Shown: one piece after another, positions 8,015 through 15,347 of the stretch | Numbering within the stretch: position 1 is the stretch's first letter | Layout: each line of letters begins with the position of its first letter | Assembly (NCBI GenBank): GCA_945870175.1 | Contig: CAMBRJ010000005.1 | Coordinates: 1-27,084 of the forward strand | DNA length: 27,084 nt | Source of the DNA: Gemmatimonas phototrophica | Lineage (GTDB): Bacteria; Gemmatimonadota; Gemmatimonadetes; Gemmatimonadales; Gemmatimonadaceae | Direction: 5' to 3' | Notes under the pieces: model-generated | Told to the model about the DNA's origin: nothing | The model's database searches: none | Seen by the model: the letters and a program-made list of their open reading frames with translations, nothing else | Translations under genes and position numbers: made by a program

Positions 8015-8635
8015 GTGAACCAGATTCCGATTACGCGACCGGTGAGTCTAGATGTGCAGATCACCGTCCTGCATCCCGATAAGTCGTTCGCGGTTGGCGT
8101 GCCGCTGCGCGTCATCCTTGGTACGGCGTCCGACTGGCAATCGCCGTCGGCCGGGGAGGAAATGGTGACTGGCGGCGATGGCACGGTGCAGCGCACCGTA
8201 CCGGTCGTGTTGGCGTCAAAGCGTCGCGAGGTGGCTTCGCACTTCTTTGCGCGCCTCATGGCATCGCGCGAGTCCACGAGGCAGGTGCAGGTGGCCGTCG
8301 TCATGGAGTATGCCGGACGCTTGTGGCTGTCGGCGATCACGGTGGACCGTCGCGCCAGCGGGGCCAGTCTGCGACTCGATCCGATGCGGGTGTACGGCCG
8401 TGCCTCCGATGGTCGGTTTACCGATGATGTCCCGTTGCACGACGGATCGTGGCATAAGCGACTCCCCAGCGGCAAGATGGCGTCGCTGCCGGGCTTTGTG
8501 GTCACGCAGGCGACGCTCGATCCGGAGTCGCCAGCCGCCGACAACGCGGCCTGGCGCTTGCGGGTCACGTTGCAGCAGTGGGAACCGCATGTGCTGTCGG
8601 CGCCTATTACGTCAGCAGCTGGCACCGCGCGCTGA
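8015..8635 (+). CDS. Hypothetical protein, probably cytoplasmic and beta-rich
   Basis: I do not recognise this 206-residue protein. It has no signal peptide or membrane segment. Alternating hydrophobic stretches (VSLDVQITVL, VGVPLRVIL, TVQRTVPVVL, QVQVAVVMEY, WRLRVTLQQW) suggest a beta-sandwich. No cysteine lies in the 206 residues. The GTG at 8015 is preferred because TAGCTT lies five bases upstream and because it leaves space for the divergent promoter. An in-frame ATG at 7967 preceded by purine-rich GGGGAAAAG would add 16 residues, but it overlaps the start codon of the divergent ABC gene. Third-position GC bias and absence of a rival frame support coding. Confidence 0.6.
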   Translation: MNQIPITRPVSLDVQITVLHPDKSFAVGVPLRVILGTASDWQSPSAGEEMVTGGDGTVQRTVPVVLASKRREVASHFFARLMASRESTRQVQVAVVMEYAGRLWLSAITVDRRASGASLRLDPMRVYGRASDGRFTDDVPLHDGSWHKRLPSGKMASLPGFVVTQATLDPESPAADNAAWRLRVTLQQWEPHVLSAPITSAAGTAR

Positions 8636-8770
8636 GTGCTGTCAGCGCCACGGCAGGTCGTGGCGCGTGCGTGGTTCGCTTGCCAAGCATCTCACGGCGG
8701 ACAATACTCCGTGATGCGCCACGCGCCGCCCTCGCGCGTTGGCTGATCTTCCCCGTTCGCCGAGCAGACC

Positions 8771-9241
8771 GTGCCCCTCAAGGAATACCCCGACCATCAC
8801 GACGCTGAGCTCGTGCTCAAGCTGTACGAGCTCCGTCGCGAGGACGTCATGCGCGAATCGCGCACGTTGGTCATCAGCAAGTTCTTGCCGACGAGCCTCG
8901 AGGACGTGATTGCGGTTACGAAGGGCGATCATCCCCTCAATGCGGCGTTTCGTCAGTGCACGTCGTACTGGGAGATGACGTACGCGATGGCGCGTCACGG
9001 CGTGATGCATGCCGACTTCATGCTCGAGAGCAACGGCGAAGGCTTGCTGGTCTTTTCGCGCGTCGAGCCGTGGCTCGCGGAATATCGCGCGGCGGTGAAC
9101 CCGATTGCGTTCCGCAACGCCGAATGGGTGGCGAAGGAAACGGAGATGGGACGCCTGATCGCCGATCGGTTCCGCAAGCGCATGCAGGCGCAGCTCGACG
9201 CCGGGAAGGCCGGGAAGGCCGGGAAGGCCGCGAAGGCCTAA
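8771..9241 (+). CDS. Hypothetical protein of 156 residues with an AGK-repeat tail
   Basis: Unrecognised soluble protein without signal peptide. The N-terminal half is charged and helical (AELVLKLYELRREDVMRES), followed by a central region with a single cysteine (FRQCTSYWEMTYAMARHG) and an acidic/hydrophobic segment (GLLVFSRVEPWLAEYRAA). It ends in a basic low-complexity tail (AGK)3-AAK-A encoded by a nine-base tandem repeat. The helical, ligand-free look resembles many small lineage-specific proteins. The start is GTG at 8771; no earlier in-frame start or strong ribosome site is visible. It is convergent with the small gene at 9273-9545 (31-base gap). Confidence 0.65.
   Translation: MPLKEYPDHHDAELVLKLYELRREDVMRESRTLVISKFLPTSLEDVIAVTKGDHPLNAAFRQCTSYWEMTYAMARHGVMHADFMLESNGEGLLVFSRVEPWLAEYRAAVNPIAFRNAEWVAKETEMGRLIADRFRKRMQAQLDAGKAGKAGKAAKA
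9200..9235 (+). repeat. Nine-base tandem repeat (GCCGGGAAG) at a gene's 3' end
   Basis: Three exact copies of GCCGGGAAG (9200-9208, 9209-9217, 9218-9226) and a fourth with one change (GCCGCGAAG, 9227-9235) sit immediately before GCC TAA. Each unit encodes Ala-Gly-Lys, so copy-number change would alter tail length without frameshift. Confidence 0.9.
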
Positions 9242-9272
9242 GGCGCCGGTACCGCTTCCGCATTGGACGCGG

Positions 9273-9545
9273 TTACGCCAGAAAACGCCGAGCCAGCTGT
9301 TCGAGTCGGTCGTCGCCCTGCTGCTCGGCTTCCACGCGCAGCTCTTCCACAAACGGCTTGAGCAGCGATTCGCCCCAGTAGTAGCCGGTCGCCCGCTCGG
9401 CCAGTTGCGTTTCATTCACCCGCGCCGCTTCCAGCAGCGCCCGCGCGCACGCGCGATCGTAGCCCGCGTCGGTGCGCTCCGGCAGGTGGTAATTGCGGCG
9501 CGGCATCTCGCCTTCCGCATCATCTCTCAGAAACGCCCGCGACAT
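9273..9545 (-). CDS. Small conserved-type hypothetical protein
   Basis: Protein of 90 residues, unrecognised by name. It is soluble, strongly charged and mostly helical: MSRAFLRDDAEGEMPRRNYH leads into TDAGYDRACARALLEAARV, then ATGYYWGESLL and a C-terminal helix ending DRLEQLARRFLA. The pattern of a polar N-terminus, an ARALLEAARV helix and a GYxWG motif resembles a small family I have seen in several phyla without a function. The ATG at 9545 is supported by GAGG six bases upstream on the minus strand. A TATTGA about 19 bases upstream could be a -10 for a leadered transcript. Confidence 0.7.
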   Translation of the reverse strand: MSRAFLRDDAEGEMPRRNYHLPERTDAGYDRACARALLEAARVNETQLAERATGYYWGESLLKPFVEELRVEAEQQGDDRLEQLARRFLA

Positions 9546-9651
9546 ACCAGCCTCATCCGCTCAATATGGTTCTGCCCGGGCATGTCCCGAGCACGCTGCA
9601 AAGCTAACCGATCGAGGGATCACCGTGCGCGGTCGACCTTCCGCCGGCGGA

Positions 9652-11289
9652 CTACCGTCGACGACGCAGGTCGGTCACGACGATGAGATGGTCGGAGGCG
9701 TGCGCCGAGGTCTCGCGCGTCAGGCCGAGCGACGCGGCGAACGCGGGCGAGAGATCGGCGCTGCTGAACGTAAAACCGCCGGTGCGCTCGAATGCGGCGT
9801 CGCTGTACAGCGTGAGATCGAGACGTGAGGGGAGAAACTGTCCGACCGTGGGGTCGGTCCAGGTGACGAGCGACCGCTCGCCTAATCGTGATGCATCACT
9901 GAGCGCCAAGTTAGAGCCGTCGAGGTCGAGCCCCTGTTGCAGCGTGTAAATCGACTCGTACGATCCGATCGCGTTGAAGTCGCCGGCAATCACTAACGCG
10001 CTTCTCGTGGGGCGGGAGGCGCGCTCGCGCTGCAGCGCTGCGCGGATGGCGCGACTCTGCAGTACGCGCAACTGATCCTGCGCATTGCGAAAAAACCCAC
10101 CGCTCTGCAAGTCGAGCGGCACGAACAACGTTTCGATGCCGTCGATGCTGATCCACGCGCCGGTGCTCGAGAGCTGTGCCGTCGCTTCGATGTCGAACAG
10201 CCGTTGGGCGGCCGCCGGCAGGATCGCCCGTACACTGTCGAGCACTCCCGCCGGATATTCCACGCGCACCATCGACGCGGCCGGCCGGATGTCGCGATCG
10301 CGCGTGGCCACCACCGTGTGCTGCCGGCCGCCGCTGCGCGAGTACACAAAGCGCCATCGACCCAACGCCGCCAACTCGTTGCGTGCGAAGAACTCAGCGA
10401 GTGTAGCGTCTGAGGTTTCGGCGTACGCTTCGTCCAGCAGGATCACGTCGGGCTGTACGGCCGCTAACAGCGCGGCGTGGTTGGCGGGCGATCGGAACGA
10501 CCCTTCCGACACGTTCCACTGCACTACGCGCACGGCACCGTTGGCTGTGGACGGAATGGCCGACACGAGTGGTGTTCGGGCGCGCGCGTCGAGTGGCGTG
10601 GCGAACGTATAGCGCGCGGCGGGGAGCGCCGTGATGGCCCCACTGGTGGATTCAAAGACCAGTCGGGCACGAACGGCGCGCCCCAGTGGCGCGAAGCCAT
10701 CGAGGGTGCCGCCGCGGGCGATCCGGAGTTCGAAGCGGGTGGCGCTCCATGAGGGCAGGGCGACCACCTCGAGATCGTAGGCACTACGGGAGGCGCCGAG
10801 CCCGGTCGGGCCGACCGTGCGCAAGGCGGCACCGGCGCCGACGTCATTGCCCTGTGTCTTGTCGGAACGCGACAGGTCGAGCGCCACATCGACACCAGCC
10901 AGGCCAAGCGCGGCGTCGAACACCATGCCGCCCGTTTGTGTGCGGTCGTCGGCGTCGATGAGGAGATGCAGCGTGCCCGGCATGGCGGAGTGGCTCACGC
11001 TGTCGCGTACGGAGAAGGACAGGTACCACCACTGCGCGTCATCGGTGGCCCACGCCGCCCGCAGCGGTTCAGACGACGCGGCGGCCTGTGACCACACAGG
11101 CACCCTCGTCCAATCGTCGAAGTGCCCGTCGAGCTGTATCGGAACGCGCGCGGCGGTGGGGCGTGTGCCGGTGGCGGTGCGCTCTCCGCGACCCGAGCTG
11201 CAGGCGGAAAGCGCGGCCAGCGCGGCTACGGCACCGAGCCGTACCGTGCGGCGGTTCCGGCAGAGTCGAAACGACGAGAGCGAGCGCAT
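9652..11289 (-). CDS. Lipoprotein with N-terminal CBM9-like domain and endonuclease/exonuclease/phosphatase domain
   Basis: Protein of 545 residues. It has a lipoprotein signal with lipobox LSAC (Cys30), then a CBM9/DOMON-like beta-sandwich at about 48-235 (IQLDGHFDDW; YLSFSVRDS; LHLLIDADDR). From about 250 to 545 it has an EEP fold with the catalytic residues in order: Asn259 in VVQWNVSE, Glu287 in VILLDEAY, Asp437 and Asn439 in IAGDFNAIG, and the terminal Asp533-His534 in ASDHLIVV. The complete set suggests an active Mg-dependent phosphoesterase acting outside the cytoplasm, on nucleic acid, phosphoinositide-like or other phosphodiester substrates; the sequence does not say which. The ATG at 11289 gives a proper signal peptide. 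GATAAT lies seven bases upstream. It is divergent from the ABC exporter gene. Confidence 0.82.
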   Translation of the reverse strand: MRSLSSFRLCRNRRTVRLGAVAALAALSACSSGRGERTATGTRPTAARVPIQLDGHFDDWTRVPVWSQAAASSEPLRAAWATDDAQWWYLSFSVRDSVSHSAMPGTLHLLIDADDRTQTGGMVFDAALGLAGVDVALDLSRSDKTQGNDVGAGAALRTVGPTGLGASRSAYDLEVVALPSWSATRFELRIARGGTLDGFAPLGRAVRARLVFESTSGAITALPAARYTFATPLDARARTPLVSAIPSTANGAVRVVQWNVSEGSFRSPANHAALLAAVQPDVILLDEAYAETSDATLAEFFARNELAALGRWRFVYSRSGGRQHTVVATRDRDIRPAASMVRVEYPAGVLDSVRAILPAAAQRLFDIEATAQLSSTGAWISIDGIETLFVPLDLQSGGFFRNAQDQLRVLQSRAIRAALQRERASRPTRSALVIAGDFNAIGSYESIYTLQQGLDLDGSNLALSDASRLGERSLVTWTDPTVGQFLPSRLDLTLYSDAAFERTGGFTFSSADLSPAFAASLGLTRETSAHASDHLIVVTDLRRRR

Positions 11290-11296
11290 ACCGGAA

Positions 11297-11302
11297 ATTA
11301 TC
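11297..11302 (-). promoter_or_regulatory. -10-like GATAAT for the EEP lipoprotein gene
   Basis: On the minus strand GATAAT is followed by seven bases (TTCCGGT) and the ATG at 11289. The octamer GATAATTT is identical to that before the ABC importer at 7968. No Shine-Dalgarno is present, which suits a leaderless transcript. Confidence 0.5.
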
Positions 11303-11337
11303 GACTCGTCACAATGGCCGGCGCGTGAGGGCGTATC

Positions 11338-11343
11338 CAGATT
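11338..11343 (+). promoter_or_regulatory. Weak -10-like CAGATT before the ABC exporter
   Basis: CAGATT ends six bases before the ATG at 11350. It differs by one base from the TAGATT seen before 27032. No ribosome site is present between it and the start. I rate it lower than the other examples because the first consensus T is missing. Confidence 0.25.
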
Positions 11344-11349
11344 CACTCC

Positions 11350-13212
11350 ATGGCCCGACCGAGACAGTCCCCACCACCAATCAAGTCATTCCGCGAACGA
11401 CTCGGCGCGCTCCGGCACGTCGGGCCGCTGTTCCTGCTGGTGTGGGGTACGAGCGCGCCGCTCACGATCGCCACGATCGGCATCCGGCTCATCCGCTCGC
11501 TGCTGCCGGTGAGCACGCTGTACGTGGGCAAGCTGATCATCGACGAAGTGATCCGCACGGCGGCGCTACCGGGGCACCCCGACACGTGGAGCGCCTGGGT
11601 GGCCAGCGGCCTGCTGGATCGCACGATGCAGCTCATTGTGCTCGAGTTCGCGCTGGCGATCGGTGCGGACATGCTCTCGCGCAGCGGATCGCTGGTGGAT
11701 CGCATTCTCGGGATGAAGTTCTCGATCAGCACCACCATCCGCCTCATGGAGCACTCGGCCACGCTCGATCTCGAACAGTTCGAGGACAGCGAGGTGCAGG
11801 ACCGCTTGGAACGCGCGCGCACGCAGACGTATCAGGGACTGGGTGTGATGGGGCAGGTGTTCGGACAGGTCCAGACGCTGATCACGATCGTCAGCTTCGC
11901 GGCCGGGCTGGTGGTGTACGCGCCGTGGCTGATCGTGCTGCTGTTGGTGGCGCTCGTGCCGGCGTTCGTGGGGGAAGCGCACTTCAACGCGCTGGAGTAC
12001 GCGCTGCAATGGTCGCGCACGCAGCAGCGTCGGTTGTTGGAGTATCTGCGACAGACGGGTACGAGCGTCGAAACCGCGAAGGAAGTGAAGATTTTTGGAT
12101 TAAACCGCTTTTTGATCGACCGATTCCGCGAGATCTCGCTCGACACGTACCGAGCCAATCGCACCCTCGCGATCAAGCGCGAGAGCACGATGGGACTGCT
12201 CACCGCGATCGGCACAGCCGGCTACTACACCGCGTACGGGTACATCGCGTGGCGCACGCTCACCGGGCAGTTCAGCATCGGCGATCTCACATTCCTCGCA
12301 GGGTCATTCCGTCGGTTGGGCGACCTGCTCGCGAGTTTGCTGGTGGGCTTCTCGAGTACGGCCAGTCAGGCGCTGTATCTCGACGATCTGTTCTCGTTCT
12401 TTACCATCACGTCGCGTATTCATTCGCCGGCGCGTCCACGCGATGTGCCAAAGCCCATTGCCATCGGTTTTGAGTTTCAAGACGTCGGCTTTCAATATCC
12501 CGGCACCGAGCGATGGGCGGTGCGCCATTTGTCGTTCACTCTGTACGCCGGTGAAACGCTGGCGCTGGTGGGTGAAAACGGTGCCGGGAAGACGACGATC
12601 GTGAAGCTGCTGGCGCGGCTGTACGAGCCCACCGAAGGACGCATTCTGTTGGACGGGTACGATCTGCGCGAATACGACCTCGATGCGCTGCGCGCCAACG
12701 TGGGTGTGATCTTTCAGGACTTCGTGCGTTACAGTCTCACGGCCGGTGAGAACATCGCGGTGGGGCGGATCGACGCCCGCGAAGACACGGCGCGTGTGGT
12801 GCGGTCGGCCGAGCAGAGCCTGGCAGCGGAGATGATTGCGCGGCTGCCAGCCACGTACAATCAGCCCATCGGCAAGCGCTTCGCTGCGGGCGTGGAGCTG
12901 TCTGGCGGGGAATGGCAGAAATTGGCCATCGCTCGCGCGTACATGCGCGACGCGCAGCTCTTGGTACTCGACGAACCCACGGCGGCGCTCGATGCGCGGG
13001 CGGAGTTCGAGGTGTTTCAGCGCTTCAAGGCGTTGAGCGCGGGGCGCACCAGCATGCTGATCTCGCATCGTTTTTCGAGTGTGCGGATGGCCGATCGCAT
13101 CTTGGTGCTGAACGACGGCACGGTGGATTCGATGGGCACGCACGAGGAGCTGCTGGCGCGGAAGGGGCGCTATGCGGAGCTGTTCGAGTTGCAGGCGCAG
13201 GGGTACCGGTAG
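11350..13212 (+). CDS. ABC exporter, fused permease and ATP-binding domains
   Basis: Half-transporter of 620 residues. A transmembrane exporter domain spans about 25-345, and a nucleotide-binding domain about 370-615. The latter is complete: Walker A GENGAGKTT (408-416, Lys414), Q-loop VIFQDF, signature LSGGEWQ (517-523), Walker B LLVLDEP (537-543) and switch His573 in LISHR. It should work as a homodimer exporting a lipid, peptide or drug. The EWQ form of the signature is common in a subgroup of exporters associated with peptides, but no precursor gene is nearby, so the substrate is unknown. The neighbouring EEP lipoprotein is divergent and the TlpA-like gene convergent (19-base gap), so there is no operon context. 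Confidence 0.88.
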   Translation: MARPRQSPPPIKSFRERLGALRHVGPLFLLVWGTSAPLTIATIGIRLIRSLLPVSTLYVGKLIIDEVIRTAALPGHPDTWSAWVASGLLDRTMQLIVLEFALAIGADMLSRSGSLVDRILGMKFSISTTIRLMEHSATLDLEQFEDSEVQDRLERARTQTYQGLGVMGQVFGQVQTLITIVSFAAGLVVYAPWLIVLLLVALVPAFVGEAHFNALEYALQWSRTQQRRLLEYLRQTGTSVETAKEVKIFGLNRFLIDRFREISLDTYRANRTLAIKRESTMGLLTAIGTAGYYTAYGYIAWRTLTGQFSIGDLTFLAGSFRRLGDLLASLLVGFSSTASQALYLDDLFSFFTITSRIHSPARPRDVPKPIAIGFEFQDVGFQYPGTERWAVRHLSFTLYAGETLALVGENGAGKTTIVKLLARLYEPTEGRILLDGYDLREYDLDALRANVGVIFQDFVRYSLTAGENIAVGRIDAREDTARVVRSAEQSLAAEMIARLPATYNQPIGKRFAAGVELSGGEWQKLAIARAYMRDAQLLVLDEPTAALDARAEFEVFQRFKALSAGRTSMLISHRFSSVRMADRILVLNDGTVDSMGTHEELLARKGRYAELFELQAQGYR

Positions 13213-13231
13213 GGGTATCGGTAGCGCGCAG

Positions 13232-13798
13232 TCATGGCTCGGCCAACGCGCGCCGGATCGCCGGTTCCAGCGACAGCGGTCCGATCGGTCCCATGACGCG
13301 ATGTCGCACACGACCGTCTCGCCCAATGAGCATCGAGGTGGGATAGCCGCGCACGCCGCCAAGCTCGCGAATCACCTCGGCGCCGACGATGGCAATGGGA
13401 TAGCTGATGCCGCGCTCGCTGATGAAGTCACGCACGGTTTGTGGATCGCCTTGGTCGACCGACGCGCCGAGCACGACGAGGCCGGCGGCCTTGTGCCGGT
13501 TCCACGTGGCCTCGAGCAGTGGCATTTCCGCACGGCACGGCAAGCACCACGTGGCCCACACGTTCACGAGGACCACGCGTCCGCGGAGCGACGGCGATGT
13601 GATCGTGGAATCGGCGAGCGTGTGCACGGTGAACGCGGGCGTGCTGCGATCGCGCGCGGTGACATTCACCAGTGCGCCCACGTGGGGCAGCAGGCGCGGC
13701 AGGGCCCAGATGCCGAGGGCCAGCATGAGCAGCGTGGTCCAGTGGAATCTGCCGAGCAGCCGCTTCAGTCGCGGCGGATAGGAGTAGCGGAACGCCAT
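13232..13798 (-). CDS. Membrane-anchored TlpA/ResA-like thioredoxin
   Basis: Protein of 188 residues with an N-terminal membrane anchor (about 20-42, TTLLMLALGIWALPRLL) and an exported thioredoxin-fold domain from about 52. The redox site is WCLPC (Cys85 and Cys88) and the cis-proline is Pro153 in GYPTSMLIG. The central strand VVLVNVWATWC and ASVDQGDP match the AhpC/TSA-Redoxin type of TlpA. Such proteins reduce disulfides in exported proteins, often apocytochrome c or copper-site proteins; no cytochrome c maturation gene is visible here. The ATG at 13798 is supported by TAAGTT six bases upstream. Confidence 0.88.
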   Translation of the reverse strand: MAFRYSYPPRLKRLLGRFHWTTLLMLALGIWALPRLLPHVGALVNVTARDRSTPAFTVHTLADSTITSPSLRGRVVLVNVWATWCLPCRAEMPLLEATWNRHKAAGLVVLGASVDQGDPQTVRDFISERGISYPIAIVGAEVIRELGGVRGYPTSMLIGRDGRVRHRVMGPIGPLSLEPAIRRALAEP

Positions 13799-13804
13799 GG
13801 GGGG

Positions 13805-13810
13805 AACTTA
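13805..13810 (-). promoter_or_regulatory. -10-like TAAGTT for the TlpA-like gene
   Basis: On the minus strand TAAGTT is followed by exactly six cytosines and then the ATG at 13798. The same hexamer and spacing occur before 4773. There is no purine-rich ribosome site, so a leaderless mRNA is likely. Confidence 0.5.
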
Positions 13811-13856
13811 GCGCGCCGGGCGCCGGTCGAGGCATGGCGCCGCTCACCGGCATAGC

Positions 13857-13997
13857 GGAACCGATCACGCAGAGGAGCAGAGCGCGCAGAGCTCGCAGAG
13901 AACAACATCAAGCGCGATCACGTGTACGTGCGCGCTGACTTGATCGCGCGCGCCTCTGCGTTCTCTGCGCCCTCTGCCTCTCTGCGTGATCGGTTCC
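13857..13997. repeat. Long intergenic inverted repeat with GCAGAG iterations
   Basis: Perfect 18-base arms GGAACCGATCACGCAGAG (13857-13874) and its complement (13980-13997) flank 105 bases. Inside the arms the pairing continues imperfectly for about 25 more bases because each arm carries iterated GCAGAG (starts 13869, 13877, 13886 and 13895) opposite CTCTGC. A second, inner hairpin pairs AGCGCGATCACGT with ACGTGCGCGCT around 13911-13936. The element lies between the 5' end of the TlpA-like gene and the 3' end of the VanZ-like gene and has no open frame of note. It looks like a non-autonomous repetitive element or a large transcript hairpin; it is too long and lacks the U-tract of a simple terminator. 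Confidence 0.8.
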
Positions 13998-14020
13998 CCC
14001 ACAACCAGCCCCGCCAACCG

Positions 14021-15265
14021 CTACGCCGCCCGTACCTCAGCTGGCTCCACCGCCAGCAACCGGCGCCGGTGCACGAGCGCCCGCACGTGATCACGTTGCA
14101 GCAGGTACATCCAGGCACCGAAGAGCGCGGCGACGACCGTGAAGAGCCACAACAGCACGCTCGCGCCGGCGTCGGGATACCAACCGCGCACGACTTCCAC
14201 GAGCAGCGAGATCCCGCCCGCCCACAGCGCCACCCGCGCTGCCGTGGCGTGCAGGCCGCCCGCGTCGCGCCCGTGGAACTCGGCGATCATGTAGCCGGCC
14301 AGCGTGAACGCGGCCACCTGCTCCAGCAGCCGGTACATCACGGGTTGCGTGAGCTCCAGCTGTGCGGGAGCCAGCGCGACGATCCAGCGCCATACCGGCG
14401 TCGCGGCGTCGAGGGGCCAGAGAGAAGACAGCGCCAGATACGCGGCGAACAACGGCATCACCAACCGCAGCGTGGGCAGTTCGAATCGGCGATGTGCGTC
14501 CGCGGCGCGGTCGCGCGCGGTGGCCATGCGGCGCAACAGCGCGACCCCGATGGTGAGGGTGGCGCCGGCGCAGAGCAGACCGAGATCGCCGCCGGCCCCC
14601 GGCACGACCGCCACGATCACCCAGCCCAGACAGAGGGCGACCAACCATCGGTAGTCGCGTTGGCGCTCGGGCGCGAGGTACGCCGCGTGCACGGTGCCTA
14701 GGACCGCGCCGGCAATGGCGGCGACCGGCAACACCAAGAACCGACGTGCCCCACCTTCGCTGCCGAGTCCGATCAACCAGCAGAGCGGAATGAGCTGATA
14801 GACCAACCCCATGAGCGGCAGCTCGAGGGCCAGCGACGGCACCGAGGGATTGTCTTCGAGACGGCGGGCCAGTCGGGCAAAAGCCCAAGCCCCGATGGCC
14901 GCACCCGCCGTATTGGTGGCCACGTCTTGCAGCGACGTGTACCGCGTAGGCGAAAAGAGCTGCAGGGCTTCGATCGTGCCGCTGAGCGCCGCGCCCAGGA
15001 TGACCACGCGCGGCCAGTCGGGCGGCGCGCCGCGCGGGCGCGTGAACCGATACACGAAGCCGAACGGCACGAACAGGAGCACGTTCATCACGAGGTCCGA
15101 CCAGTTCCAGAGGTCGGTCAGGCCGTGCGCCGGGGTCCACTGAAAGCGAAACGGCGCCATCGTGATGATCGATGTCACGAGCGCGAGGTAGCCAAGGACC
15201 GCCCGTCCAAGCCGGAGGGCGGTAAAATCGGCCGTGCGCCGGAAGCGGAAGCGGGTGGCGAGCAT
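14021..15265 (-). CDS. VanZ-like family multi-pass membrane protein
   Basis: Protein of 414 residues with about ten hydrophobic segments. The VanZ-like domain occupies about 19-135, with the signature SDLVMNVLLFVPFGFVYR and EALQLFSPTRYTSLQDV. The rest is a second membrane region (LVMPLFAAYLALSSLW; VAAFTLAGYMIAEFH) not explained by VanZ. VanZ proteins give low-level teicoplanin resistance in some Gram-positive bacteria, but the domain is widespread and its biochemical role is unclear; a cell-envelope role is all that can be inferred. The ATG at 15265 is followed downstream by the expected cationic N-terminus (LATRFRFRR). GATACT lies nine bases upstream. It is divergent from the propeller gene, with a 68-base gap. 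Confidence 0.8.
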   Translation of the reverse strand: MLATRFRFRRTADFTALRLGRAVLGYLALVTSIITMAPFRFQWTPAHGLTDLWNWSDLVMNVLLFVPFGFVYRFTRPRGAPPDWPRVVILGAALSGTIEALQLFSPTRYTSLQDVATNTAGAAIGAWAFARLARRLEDNPSVPSLALELPLMGLVYQLIPLCWLIGLGSEGGARRFLVLPVAAIAGAVLGTVHAAYLAPERQRDYRWLVALCLGWVIVAVVPGAGGDLGLLCAGATLTIGVALLRRMATARDRAADAHRRFELPTLRLVMPLFAAYLALSSLWPLDAATPVWRWIVALAPAQLELTQPVMYRLLEQVAAFTLAGYMIAEFHGRDAGGLHATAARVALWAGGISLLVEVVRGWYPDAGASVLLWLFTVVAALFGAWMYLLQRDHVRALVHRRRLLAVEPAEVRAA

Positions 15266-15323
15266 GCTCCCGGAAGTATCGGTAGGTGGTAGTTTTTTAT
15301 GTACCCTTTTCCTCTTCTGCCAG

Positions 15324-15347
15324 GCGTATTCCGATGCGTATTCCGAT
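15324..15347 (+). repeat. Tandem 12-base duplication over a start codon
   Basis: Two exact copies of GCGTATTCCGAT (15324-15335 and 15336-15347), followed by a partial third (GCGTTTTCC). Each copy supplies an in-frame ATG, at 15334 and 15346, so the protein begins MRIPMRFP and can start at either codon. Confidence 0.9.

Noticed and set aside
7969..8625. Upstream extension of the ABC importer frame on the minus strand by more than 200 codons
   Set aside because: The extension overlaps the divergent gene at 8015-8635 and precedes the signal segment; a binding protein would not carry its export signal internally.
13857..13997. CRISPR array or simple terminator as an explanation for the repeat
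   Set aside because: The GCAGAG units are six bases at eight- or nine-base intervals, far too short for CRISPR repeats, and there is no T-run after a compact stem as a Rho-independent terminator needs.
14091..15140. A 349-codon minus-strand frame inside the VanZ-like gene
   Set aside because: It is an alternative frame on the same strand with arginine-rich, membrane-free sequence; the VanZ signatures and hydrophobic segments are in the other frame.
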